The notes under the pieces are model-generated. The model was not told the DNA's origin, ran no database searches, and saw nothing but the letters and a program-made list of their open reading frames with translations. 64,000 bases of DNA from Lithospermum erythrorhizon (taxonomy: Eukaryota > Streptophyta > Magnoliopsida > Boraginales > Boraginaceae): NCBI GenBank assembly GCA_019722365.1, contig JADFUC010000278.1, positions 744,001 to 808,000 of the forward strand. The letters run 5' to 3'. A program made the translations under genes and the position numbers. Of the stretch, positions 49,021-60,893 are shown piece after piece (within the stretch, counting starts at the first letter, position 1; each line of letters begins with the position of its first letter).

Positions 49021-50066
49021 TTTTTGTGTTTATATAAGCAAGCAATTTAATAACATCTTGTAGCTAACAAACACTCACTAAATTAGATTTACTTGTGTTA
49101 GAAAGGCATGGTTAATTCGACTTGTTAATGTAGTAGAATTAACGAAATTTGCTTGTTGGCATATAAGCGAATATGTTTGTTGGAGCACATAAGCTGGAGA
49201 AAGAACTAGCTTTGTTGTGTTAGAAACTTGATGCAGCAATTCGACTTGTTTTCTTTATTAGAATTAGCAGTATTGTTAGTATACAAAAGGATAAAATGAT
49301 CATTTCCCCTCCGCACATTATTGTGCTGGTGTGTGTATAGTGTTGCCCGATAGAAACGTGCATCTTTGGCGTTTCTCATGATTCTTAAAAGTTCCGTTTA
49401 ACATAAATTAAGTGAGCCATATTTGTTCTTTTGTGTAGCTCAATTTTCAAAAGATAAATTTCCCATTGCTAGATTTGCTCCAAAATGGCTTAAATAATTG
49501 ACTTAAGGGGGGGTATAAGCCAAGCTGCTTGTGGAAGTAAGAAGTTTGCATACAAATTGGCAATAATTTTGTTTGAAGCTTCTCATCAAGAATTCAAGAT
49601 CATAAAGCAATATTAAGAAAGAGGCTTTTTTCTAAAATGGAGAAAACAATAAGTAAACATGGAGAATAATTGTTCAACAGCAACCACTCTGTCACAGGTT
49701 TAACAGTTTGAGATATTGAAGGCAATTAACAAGGGAGAAAACACCTCAAGATGGTTCAAAAGCAAAATTTTGCAAGTCTCTCATGCCATAATATAAATAG
49801 CCATGTTTCTGGCACTGATGTAACTAGACCGTGGGAACAAATTCTCCGTGACTGATATGACTACTGCACTACAGAGTCTCCAATGCACCATTCTTCGAAA
49901 CAGAAATTATAACATGTTTAGCAGTAACAAAATAATACCAGCAGAGTCCAAGGCTCAAAGTCCTGATTGTTTCTGATCTTGTATACTTCAAAAAGTAGAG
50001 AAAAATCCTTCATTAAGCAAGGCATATGATATTATTGAGACGATCAGGTCAAATATCCTGCACTGA

Positions 50067-52363
50067 TCACCAAGTACCCCAGCTGCATATTGCAGTGTCA
50101 AATGATTCCCCACTATTGTTCTCTCCCCAATGACTGTAACAGTTGGAACCAAGCAAGACATCGGGCCTTGAAATAAGTATCTCGTCCAATCTTTCATCTT
50201 TTACAATCGACTGCGATTGATCTACACTAGGCGCCTCTTGTTTGAATTCGCATCCTTCAAAACAATTCAAACTAGGTCACAGCTAAGAAGTACGTTACAT
50301 ACTTTGTACCAAAGAACTGTATAGCTAAGTCAAAATATCATAGCAGAACAATAATTATGAATTGATATGGAATTAAAGATCTGAAATTCACCTGAAGAGC
50401 TTACACTATTAGTAGTGTATCTATTAAACATTGAACCACCAGAATGCCCAAATGAAGAGGCTGGATCACCATGTGCTTCCCATTCTGTTTCGTGGACATC
50501 TTGTAATGTATCATCCATCCAACCTCCAGGGTTAGCGAAAATACCAGCCCGGTGGCTATGATTATCTTTTGAGTTTTTTATGGCTTTTGATTCATAGAGT
50601 ACAGCATCCAACAATCCACTGTTACGTGGAGAAAGGATACTGGAACCTGTTTGCTCAGTTAGAGGGGACTGGATCAAGGTATCAACAGAATCAAGGGAAG
50701 GCAAAGGGGAAGCAGGTGAACCCCAGTTACTAATATGGTTTTGGAATGAAGGGAGCTCCGACTTCATTGCCCATGATGAGGGCTCTGAAGGAGGGAAGTT
50801 GCCATTTATAAAGGCATGGCTGCCAGGAAATAGTTGTGAAGATGTTATGTGATCCGGAGGAAGGTTATGGTCATATGCAGAAGATACAGAAAATGATTGA
50901 CCAATCTCAGAACCATCACCTGGATATTGACTGTAAACAGGGACAGGATCATTTGAACTAAAACTTGAGCGGGGCAACAAAAGCCCTGAAGCTCGAAGAC
51001 GCTTGGCTGGATTCATTGATGAAAACAAAGACTCGCTACCATAAGAAGAGTTCGGTATTTGGTCTATCATGATACTTGGAGGTATATCAAGCAAGTTATC
51101 AGCAGGCATGTCATGAGTTGCTGGTGGATAAAGTTCCAAATGCTTGAATTCTATGGCAGGAATCTCGAAGTTGTTAACTGAAATGAGATCATGATGCTGA
51201 ATGTTCCCAGATGCAAATGAGCACATTTCATCATCATGTTGGTTATCGTTTGATGCTTGCAAACAGATATCAGGAGGGTAAACTGGTAAACCAGCTCGTT
51301 GCCGTCGTTTGATTCTAGTATTCCAGTAGTTCTTTATCTCATTATCTGTCCGACCAGGCAACTGGAAGAAAACATAAAAGAGTGAGCAAAGAACAAAATA
51401 AAAGATTACACAATATAGTAATCTGTTAAGCACAATCTAGTTCAAAATATTATCCTCATATATATTACACAATTTGGCATACATGCTTTGTAATTTGCCC
51501 TTATAAAGTGGTTTCCATGGGAAAGGCAATCACAAGTGTTATTAGGAATCAAGAGAAGATTTGGGAACTCTATTATGAAGACTGAACCTGTCAAAGACTT
51601 TTTTATAATGTTTCAACTATAATTTTGGAAGTATAACCATATTAAGAATATTCACATTTCTAAGGTGGCACAGAGAAAATATAAGATTAATAGTTATCAA
51701 TAATGTCTGCTCGTCATGCATTTTATGTAGATTATCTAGCAAATCTTGATCTGCAGAACCTCCCTAGGTGTAGCTTTTACACTGAAGGGTTTTATTAGTT
51801 TCTCGGAAGTTGGGGAGGCTAAGAGCAGTTTAATTGGAAAAATGATGAAACAATTGCTTAAATCATACTCCGTATATTCTTGAAACAGCTACTAAAGGTA
51901 GAATGATGTAATTCAGATCCAAGTCACAAGTATGAAACAAATTTAGACCATTAGATGAACGTGGAGAGATTTTTTATAAGAACAGATACTGAAATACCTC
52001 AGCAGCCATTTGTGCCCATTTGTTTCCTATTTTAGCATGCATCTCAATAATGAGGCGTTCCTCCTCCACGGTGAAGGCACCTTTCTTAAGATCTGGCCTT
52101 AGGTGGTTTGCCCACCTCAGTCGGCAACTTTTACCACAGCGAGCTAATCCAGAGTGCTTTTGTACTGCATTCCAGTTACCTTCTCCATGTTTATTAACAT
52201 ATTCCACCAAAATTGCATCCTCGGCAGGAGTCCAGGGGCCTTTCTTTAAAAGGATGCTTGCTCCAGTGGATCCTTCATGGCTAGCTTCGTTGTCATAAGG
52301 TGAATCAACGCCACCCTTCGAGATCATGTCTTCATTTTCGTTTATCATATCTCGATCTACCAT
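50067..52363 (-). CDS. GAMYB: GAMYB-type R2R3-MYB transcription factor
   Basis: Three coding exons: 51998-52363, 50392-51361 and 50067-50254. Together they make 1524 nt, 507 aa. The R2R3 DNA-binding domain lies at about 40-144. R2 has tryptophans at 44, 64 and 84. R3 starts with F97 in place of the first W, then W116 and W135. The domain ends [12 protein letters not shown], the GAMYB hallmark. The long C-terminal part contains the SELPSFQ stretch coded by a miR159 target site. GAMYBs are nuclear activators in gibberellin responses, anther and tapetum development and aleurone. An acceptor directly before the ATG (CTTCCAG|TTCATGG) shows a 5' UTR intron. Further leader signals extend toward 53.4-53.9 kb. 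The closest Arabidopsis relatives are MYB33/MYB65. Confidence 0.93.
50740..50760 (-). promoter_or_regulatory. miR159 target site in GAMYB mRNA
   Basis: On the coding strand the 21-nt site contains GGAGCTCCCTTCATTCCAAA. It pairs with the miR159 consensus as I remember it, except for the first two bases of the site and one internal base. Known GAMYB sites carry the same changes. The site encodes the conserved ELPSFQ. It predicts cleavage and silencing of the transcript by miR159. Confidence 0.93.
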
Positions 52364-54974
52364 GAACTGGAAGGACAGAGTTAATAAAGTCGAACAGCGA
52401 AGAGTAAGACTTATATTGTATATATACTTCTAGAGGGAATAGTGACAAGTGAAAACCTAATCACTTACTAAAACACAAGGTAAGATGGCCACAGTAAAGA
52501 GAAAGAGTCGGCGTGGGTAAACATCATATTGACGTGAAACTTTCATGTAGAACAATACTCATTTGGGTCTTGCTTAGTGAGTAAACGACTGTATACAATT
52601 TATATAACACTTGATTGGATGAATCATTGTCTAGTGCTATCAGCAAATGATATAAATTCCTCACGAACTAAAACTCATCCGTACATTGAAGAGAAGTTGC
52701 ACCAATAACATAATAGATCAACACGATCTCAGTTCCTCAGACATATAGAACACAACTATCATGATCACACTGGTACTGTTCTCAGGATACACTTAACAGG
52801 ATAACATTGTAATGGGCAATAAACCATTATGATTCAACTTTCAGTAAAAGTAACAGTCTTGGTAACAAACACACTACAACATGCTTTGTTCTGGACAATA
52901 TACTCCATAATATCCTCACTTCCCATTTTGATTGTCGGTTTCGCCTTTTTTAAGAAATCAAATTTGTTAATCATGTTTTGATCAATTAATATCACATGCA
53001 ACTCATGATTATCCCATTATCAACTTAAAAACTCAATCTTCCAAATTTTGGAGAGAGTACATAACTACCAAACAATTTGGGAAGGATTGATTAATTAAAA
53101 AACTACAATCTTCCTACAGGAATTTATGGTACTCTTAAGAAATTGCAATCTTTATAGCAACATAAATGAACACATTGAAAAATGCCACTAATATTGGATC
53201 TCAATGATATACTCATAAATACACTTCAGTTAATATCTTTAACATAATCTAAACAACAAAAGTCAGAATATGGTAATTAAAATTGCAAAAAGCTGCACTG
53301 ATCACTATATATCATACAGTAATAACTAATGTTTAATACTATGCTCACACAATATGTATGCTCATATACATAAGCATATACACATAAACATTACCTGAGT
53401 GAAATTCAAATGAACGCTTTGAGCAGCTACTCAGCCCCTCAAGAATTCAGTAAAAATGTTGCAATTTGGAAAAATAAAAAAAATACCCAATAGTCCAAAA
53501 TGGTTAAAAATCAAATCTTTACAAGAAATATTCAGATCAAAACGAAACCCAACTGAAAAATAAAGTAATATTACATATACCCAAAACAAACACACAAAAA
53601 GATAAACTTTCAGCTCAAAGAATAATGTGTGAAGTCAAATAAATACTAAAAGTTTTGATTTTTATTTACCTTTTGGACTTCTTTTAATTGTTGACAAGAA
53701 AATGGACAATAAAAAAAAATCAAAAAAGGGTTTCAATACAAACACAAAAATATAAACTTTCAGCTCAAAGAAAGAATGTGTGAAGTCATATGTAAATGCT
53801 GAAGTTTTGATTTTTATTTATTTTTTTGGGTTTTTTAATTGTTAAAAATAAATGGACAATAAAAAATATTAATAAAAAGGGTATAATATTAATAATTGTT
53901 GAGCTGAAAATGAAGAAGAAGATCCACTAAATATGGTGTGGAGTTTGAGAGAGATGGAGAAGAGAGGATGACTTCGATAATTATATTTAATGAAATCACT
54001 AAGCTAAAATGACTATTTTGTCACTAATTAAAACTTACTGCCTCAATCTAAATTCGATCATATGACTAAAATTATTTTATTAAAATAATAAAATAATATA
54101 TTATTTCTTAAAGAGATAAAATATTAGAGACATATATTTTCTTTAACTCCAATACAAAACAACGGGCATACGACGAAACTAAATTTCTATATTAACTCAG
54201 ACAAAAAATGAGATATAATCAATTAACATAACATTAATTAAATAACAAATCGGATAATAACTATTTACATTTACACAAACTAAAACTAAAAACACAATAA
54301 TATTCAATCTCTATATATTCTCATATTATCAATGCAAATTTACAACCGGATAATCAAGTACAAACTTTAATAAAAAACCGTTAACGGCGATAATGTAATA
54401 AATTCTGAGAAAGAATTAGTAGATAAAATAAAAAAAATTTATTTCTAACTTTTTTGAGAATTTTGATGAATTGTAAACCAAAAAATTGTAGAAAATATTA
54501 ATGTAAATCAATTGTAATTAATTAGGGTTAACAATTGCTGTTAAGCTTAAATTCAAGTAACGTATGTTAGTTTTCTCATTTAGAAACATGATAGTGAGAT
54601 TTGAAAGCCAAATATTGTGTAAGGAGTACATATTTATAGTAGGTAGACAAAATTATGTAGTAAAATACTCTAAATATATGAGTTTTAGGTTTGAATTATG
54701 CGGATCTGATAATCATAGTAAATTTGCATTATATGTTGTTAGGTTAATGTGTTTTGAGTGCATAAAAACTATAAAGCTCTATATTTTGATTACATATACT
54801 AAAGGATACCATTTGAAAAAAACTAAAAATGTGTAAATGTATTCAAAATATATATGTACTCAAAACACACATTCTTGGCTCATAATGTATTCAACGCATA
54901 GAAAGAGGGAAATAAGTATATACGTACTCAAATACATTTCATATTTGAAGTGACATATATAATTCCTAAAAGTA
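52364..54974. other. GAMYB 5' leader, promoter and upstream AT-rich DNA
   Basis: A splice acceptor lies directly before the GAMYB ATG, and another acceptor-like CACTCAG sits at about 53397. A donor-like CAAAAG|GTAAATAAA lies on the minus strand at about 53670. This suggests a multi-part leader. A CT-rich run on the minus strand near 53940-53970 would suit the start-site region. From 54.0 to 54.97 kb I see only AT-rich DNA. Confidence 0.4.
53586..53884. repeat. two-copy tandem duplication of about 150 bp in the GAMYB leader/promoter
   Basis: Copy 1 is about 53586-53737 and copy 2 about 53738-53884. Shared blocks are ATAAACTTTCAGCTCAAAG, AATGTGTGAAGTCA, GTTTTGATTTTTATTTA and AATGGACAATAAAAAA. 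A donor-like GTAAAT in copy 1 (minus strand) is lost in copy 2. Confidence 0.8.
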
Positions 54975-55760
54975 TCCACTTGTAGCAAGACAATGTGTTT
55001 CTTAACAGGGTATCGAGTACACATGTACTGTGAAACTCAAATTTGAGTACATATACTCTAAGAATTTCAGATATTTTATATTTAGGATACATTTAGTATT
55101 TCAGCATACATTTGAATACAAAAGTGCTCAACATATTTTGACATCGAAAAGAAGGCGGCCTCAAAATCTGTTCTATAGCAAAATAATGTGTTTAACAATA
55201 TTGAGAGGACACGTGTACTTACTTGTTAATTAAATTTGAGTACATATATACTCTAAGAAATCTGTATATCTTATATTTAGATACATGAGTATTCTAGGCA
55301 CACACATTTGAGTTCAAAAGTACTCAAATACATTTGACATTGAGTACATATATACTGTGAAAGTACCCACTTGTAACAAGGCAATGTGTTTAATTAAGAT
55401 TGAGTACACATGCATCGAATCACTCAAATTGAAAGATACATATACTTTAAGAAATCAGATATCTTATATTTAGATAGAGTACCTCGACACATTTGAGAGT
55501 ACAAAAAAGTACTCCACTTGTAGCAAAGACAATGTCTTTAACAAGATTAAGAACAGAGGTATTAACTCACTCAAATTTGAATACATATATACTCTAAGAA
55601 ATCTGCATATCTTATATTTAGATACATGAGTACTCTCGACACACACATTTGAGTACAAAAGTACTATTGAGTTCTAGTTGTAAATATCAAGATACATGTG
55701 TACTCTAGGTACACACATTTGAGTACAAATATACTTTGAATAATGAATTGGTATTTGACT
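54975..55760. repeat. diverged tandem array rich in GAGTAC/GTACTC
   Basis: About four copies of a 150-200 bp unit. Unit starts fall near 54979, 55164, 55367 and 55516, each with a CACTTGTAGCAAGACAATGT-like block. Next come an ACTCAAATTTGAGTACATAT block and a TATACTCTAAGAAATC block. Then come CATATCTTATATTTAGATAC and CACACATTTGAGTACAAAAG. The GAGTAC...GTACTC words make many near-palindromes. Outlying GAGTACATATGTAT-type words recur near 61.09 kb. Confidence 0.75.
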
Positions 55761-55910
55761 ATATGTGTATTTTGGTGGGCGTTGAATGCTGTGGTATACT
55801 TTGATAATAAAGCAAGTAGATGAAAATTATTATGGTATCTGAGAGTATACTTGGTTATTTGGAATATCTTCATAGAGTATATTTGTGCAATTACAATTTG
55901 AAATGATTAC

Positions 55911-56339
55911 ATGTTTGTACCTGCTTTACCTATATTAAACAGTGGCTATGGGAGCTATTTTAAGCAGCCGACGCGTGGTAATTTGTTTGTGGTTTCTACA
56001 AATGCGTGCTTGCTCAATAATGAAAGTGGCATAGCCATGGAGGGCTCATTGGGCTGTGAGTGGGTCGGGATCGTAAGACAACTCGGTGGAAAAAAGGTGG
56101 AGAAAATGATATTTTCGCCTAAAACTATTACCGTTAATTTGTTTTGTGGTATCTGTTTGGAAGAGGAAAAAACAATGAATCACATGCTCTTCGGAGACGA
56201 GTTAACAAGGAATGTCTCGAGAAATTACAACGGTAGAAGAAGACAATTACCATGTTCCGTGTGTGAAGAGGAGAACGAGTGGTGCACATCAACTTTAAAT
56301 GGAAATATTTTTGAAAATGATACAAAAATGTGGTTCTAG
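55911..56339 (+). other. 142-codon open frame with a CxxC pair, possible gene fragment
   Basis: The frame directly follows the GAGTAC array. It contains TVNLFCGICLEEEKTMNHM, which looks like the first CxxC of a RING/IBR-type E3 ligase, and a later CSVC. The rest of a RING (the His and remaining Cys residues) is absent, and the N-terminal part matches nothing I know. It may be a captured or decayed fragment rather than a gene. I would not call it coding without transcript support. Confidence 0.25.
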
Positions 56340-57294
56340 GAGTAAGGTTATAAGTAATTCACTCATGAGTAGATGTTTGTAATAGAAATATGTTTTGTTG
56401 TTACTTCTTGAAGATATTATAAGCAGCTTTGAGAATCGGTGTTATGCGTCAATTTGGTTGATATTATGTTGGTGTTACAAGTGTTAAAATTAGTGTCAGC
56501 AGATGTCAATTTGATCTTATGTATCGGGCAATTTTAGCCAATTTAACTTAACTCTGCATTATTATTACGAGACAATACAAAAATGATATTATAAAATTTA
56601 TTTAAAATTTTTCATATCCATGAATGAGTGGAAATTTTTCAACCAAAGCTATGACAATAACTTCAAAAGTAATGCGTTATCGATGAGACATTTCCACCTT
56701 ACTTTCAAAACCACCTACCGCAAAAAATTCCATAACATTTTCTATATTATGTGAGGAGATTCGACAAAGATATTCTCGAAGTTATTTTTCATGGCTTATG
56801 GATCTGCTCATTGTACTCGAGACAAATGACTTTATTACATTTTATATATGAACATGCCAAGTTACTAATTATGGAGGATTCACTGTGATATATTGAAACA
56901 AGCAAAGGAAATGTATGAGGGAATAATACAATATATTCCATATCTACAACAACGCCTGGTTATTACCTCTCTCTTGAGTATACTATAGAATTATCATTCT
57001 ATGTTACAGTTGATTCATTTTTACAGAAGCCTCCCACAACAAGTCTACATTATCCTAATAATGAGTTCATTTACTCACACTTGGTCCTTTGTATCCTTCA
57101 AAGATGACTAATTTAGTAGGTCGCGACATCTTTTAAAACATGTCAAAGCATTACAAATTCTAAATCTCATTGATTATTGACAAAAAGTTAATAAATATTC
57201 ATCATGGTCATTCTTGACAAGTGGATCATTAGCTTCTTGAGAATATAAACCAAAATGAATGAAACAATAATCATAAAAATAGAGCCATCAATAA

Positions 57295-57369
57295 AGATCC
57301 AGGTGGAATTGAACCACCGTCTTCTCAAAATAATCATTTGAGAGCTCTACCAAATTGAGCTATGGATCC
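57295..57369 (-). tRNA. tRNA-like sequence, anticodon uncertain
   Basis: 75 nt that fold as a cloverleaf on the minus strand. The acceptor stem pairs GGATCCA with TGGATCT (7 bp, one G-U). The D arm is GCTC/GAGC. The T arm is GGTGG-TTCAATT-CCACC (5 bp, 7-nt loop). The anticodon arm is CTCAAA-TGATTAT-TTTGAG, with one pair more than standard and no T at position 33, so the anticodon cannot be assigned. The A box (TAGCTCAATTTGG) and B box (GGTTCAATTCC) are both good, and a T5 terminator lies about 18 nt after the 3' end. No CCA is encoded. It could be a diverged nuclear tRNA, an organelle-derived copy, or a tRNA pseudogene. Confidence 0.55.
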
Positions 57370-57410
57370 ATCTTTTAATTTTCCATTCTCTCAAAAGAAT
57401 ACATTAATTC

Positions 57411-57975
57411 AACGAGGATGGTGAAGTATTGAAGAATTGAAAGAGTACATGTGCTCGTGGAAAAGTATATCATGACAGCCTAACAAGAGAACCAATTTTT
57501 CAAGTAATTTTCATAGAAACACGGTAGCAATTTGTAATTCTTCAAGCACATGAACAACTAAAACCATAAAATCATAACAAAATGCTACTTGAAAGATACT
57601 CAATCCATTGATTCCATTTACTTGATTTCATGAACAAATGTTCCCTACATAATTAAAAAAAAACTACAATTAACCCTAAACTCTAAAACTAAATTCCTTA
57701 TGACTGTAATCGAAAATCAATTAAAATCATAAACTCATAATCCTAAATAACAAAATCAAAATTCTGAAATCAAAATTAAAAGAGATCGAATAAAAACATC
57801 ATATAAACTCATTAAAATCTAAACAACCGAATCGAAATAAAATGAACTTGGAATATTAAAATCGAAATTGATTCATACACAACTGACTCCAACATAAAAT
57901 TTATTTAGATTATTAAAATTACCTAGCATACAATCACAAATTCAAGGACGACGGTGAAGTCTTGAAGAATTGAAA
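57411..57975. repeat. pair of 33-bp direct repeats 533 bp apart
   Basis: At 57411 and 57944 there are copies of A-rich sequence containing GGTGAAGT.TTGAAGAATTG, with four differences over about 32 bp. They bracket AT-rich non-coding DNA. This could be a short internal duplication or the ends of an unrecognised element. Confidence 0.4.
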
Positions 57976-58722
57976 CCGAAATTACCTAGGATGATAAAGC
58001 TTTGAATTTCTTTTTACAATTTTGATCGCAATTTGATCATGGGCGGCTGGAGTGTGTGGCCTGAAGATGAGGCGCAGGTCAAGAGATGTAATGTTCGCAT
58101 GGATTTGTGTTTGTATCAGATCAATTTCCAACAAATTATATTGATAAATTAATGATCAATCAATTATAATGAAAGAGGACGTTTTTGTCTGACAAGACCA
58201 AAACTTGTGTGCCTAAGCGCATCAATTAAATTGAGACGGTGGTTCATCAGCTTCCAAATAGAGGGATATTAGGGGTAAAATAGTAACTTCAAAACACCAT
58301 TTTGGTGTATAGCAAATTCAAGAATGAGAGAAAGTCTTGAAGTTTTTCTTACTTTAATTTCTTTTTATGAAGTTACTTGTGAAAATAGTTAGTATAAAAC
58401 AGATGGCAACATAAGAGCAAATATAGCAGAAAAAGTTTGGGGGACAGCTAACATCAGGTGATTATAAAATTTTACTTTAACAAAATATAATTTGATAATA
58501 ATGATTTTAAAACAATGATAATATATTTTTTCAGTTAGTACTTTTTCTTTCTAAAAAAGTACGGAGTATATTTATGGTTACTTTTCAGTTTGTTTATCAA
58601 AATAATGTGGGAATATGAAAAGGTCATTCAAAAACTACATAAACTTACCTACATTTTCTTCTGATTTTCAAAGTTTAGTACTAGCAAATAATTACACAGT
58701 CTAAGAGACTTTTTGTTATTTT

Positions 58723-58931
58723 CTCCGTCTCAAAATACATGATCATGTAAAAAAAAGTTATTTTTTCACAATAGTTGATTGTTTGCATTTTTAATATATA
58801 TATTTTTATAATCCCAATATAGCTTTTTACATTTCCAATGTAGCCTTTTATAATTCAAATGTACTTTTTCACTATATCTTAATAAAACACTTTTCATCTA
58901 AATAATCATCTATATTTCAAAACGGATTGAA
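58723..58931. mobile_element. MITE-like element, Stowaway/mariner style
   Basis: The left end reads CTCCGTCTCAAAATACATGA then TCAT. The right end reads as the inverse of CAATCCGTTTTGAAATATAG then ATGATTAT. About 209 bp of AT-rich interior contain repeated CTTTTTACATTTCCAATGTA-like words. There is no clean TA duplication, so the ends are approximate. Confidence 0.5.
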
Positions 58932-59300
58932 AGAAATTTAAAAAATTTTAAGTCTCAGGATAACCGAATGATCAACCGAATTATAATCAATCGAATATTC
59001 AAAATATTTAATTGCTTTCGATAACAGCTCAAAGAAAAAAGACTTAAATTAAGTCGTATTGACAACTTTACCCCTTACTCTATTTTATTTATTTATATGC
59101 ACTATATATTAAATAAATAATACTCAAGAATAGTTAAATAAATTATAAAGATATTAATATGGAATTTAAATAAATATGATTTCTAAAATATATTATTAAT
59201 TATTATTAATTCTTCCGTTTTATTTTACTTGTCTTCTACCATTCATAGATTAAGTTAAAATTAAAATTGACAAAAAGCAAGCATTAAAAATGTACAATGT

Positions 59301-59711
59301 CAATTATTATATTTATTATTATTAATATTATTATTTTGTTATTATTTATTTATAGTTTCTAATTTATTTATTATTACATTATTATATTTTAATTATTAAT
59401 ATTATTATTTTTATTATTCTTATTATTAATATTATTATTATTTTATTATTATTTTATTTTATTTTATTTTTATTATATTTATTTTTATTATTATTAATTT
59501 ATTATTATTATTATATTTATTATTATTAATTTATTATTTAAATTATTATTATTTTTCTTCTTTATTATTTTTTTGTTATTCTTATTATTAATATTCTTTT
59601 GTTTTATTATTATTATTTTTATTATAATTTACATTATTTTATTAATGTTATTATTATAATTATTATTATTATGTTTATTTTATTTTTATTTTATTATTTT
59701 TATTATTATTA
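59301..59711. repeat. long TTA/TTATT-rich low-complexity tract
   Basis: About 410 bp made nearly only of A and T in imperfect TTA, TTATT and TTTTA units. It is a decayed AT-rich microsatellite, prone to strand slippage and to assembly error. No coding potential is present. Confidence 0.9.
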
Positions 59712-60624
59712 AGTGATTAATAAATTTAACAAACACCTCCTAAGAGTATCAAGAACCTTAATGTGTGTTTGTTTATTTTTGGAATTGAAATGAAATTGTG
59801 AAGAAAACTCATTATAATTATAGTAAATTGTAGGTTCCTAAATACACTTGACGACAATCTTAGATCTTATAATCATATTTAGATACCTATCATTTTATAC
59901 CTAGATCTGACCCTTACTTTACTATTGTCATTTAATTAGTATACTTGTTGGTTTACACTTTACATCACGATATAACAAATTCTTAATGTGAATTATCTTG
60001 TGATATTATCTCTTAGTAATTGTACGTACGTATACTTTATCTATAAGTAATGCCGTAACAGAATTAAGCTTAAAAAACACTACAAATCTTTTTAAAACAA
60101 TTTAAAATTTGTTATTTAGAACCCAAAAAACTAGGTCAAACATCCTTTAACTTGTACCACCACTATCTTTCTTACATTTTCTTGTTTACCTTATTTTTGG
60201 TGCTTTCTATTTTTTGTGCGTGTATTTATTTGGTGCTATTCTTTTTTTTCATTTATGGATTTGACCGGATTAATATTAGGTGGCTTATAAGTTCATGATC
60301 AAATCTATTTCCAAAAAGCAAAATATACAAACACATTTCTTTCAGCATGTCTTATACAGTTAATATCTTGCCACCAAGTTCTCAAAATAGTCACAGCTCA
60401 AGTTTCTGTTAGTTTGTCTTTTGCAACTTGCAAGTAGTTTTGAAATACCTTTAAAGAAGTGGGCACTCATTATATGGTTGGCGTTAAATATGATTGGTTA
60501 CTTTATTATTTTTGGGTTTGGCATATGAACACATGTAAGTGAAGTATAAAAAAAATTATTTATATAAAAATAATTGAGGTAAATGTTTAAATCATCTACC
60601 TCTATTCTACACCCATATATAATA

Positions 60625-60893
60625 CTTCGTCCGTCTTTAAATATTTGATCATCTAGTTTAATGCATATAAATTAAGCGCATGATGATTTTACCACGTTGT
60701 CATTGATGTAATCTAGGTTAATTAATGCTGTAAAAAGAGAAAGTGTGTAAGTAATAATTAATGATCCCACCTAGAAAGAGAAAGAGAAAAAATAGGAATA
60801 TAATGAAAAAAATAACATTGAAAATGTAAAAAATTAATCATTTTGATATAAGAAAAAATGCTAGATGATCAAACATTTTGAGAGATTTGTGAG
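60625..60893. mobile_element. Stowaway-like MITE with TA target duplication
   Basis: The left end after TA reads CTTCGTCCGTCTTTAAATAT, then TTGATCATCTAG. The right end is the inverse CTAGATGATCAAACATTTTG, then AGAG, before TA. The inner 13 bp of the inverted repeats match almost exactly while the outer parts have diverged. It is 269 bp, AT-rich and non-coding. Confidence 0.7.

Larger units (their letters stand above)
46190..50066. other. long AT-rich, repeat-rich spacer between CNX1 and GAMYB
   Basis: The CNX1 promoter and leader lie at the left end, and the GAMYB 3' UTR lies at the right end. From about 46.9 to 49.3 kb the DNA is built from loosely repeated words such as TTCGTTAGTAAACAAACAAG, AACATAATTTCATAA and TAATTAATTATTTAAT. 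I find no coding frame or element ends that would identify a transposon family. Confidence 0.55.

Noticed and set aside
54564..54836. 90-codon plus-strand frame left of the GAGTAC array
   Set aside because: Composition fits random AT-rich DNA. No motif and no context.
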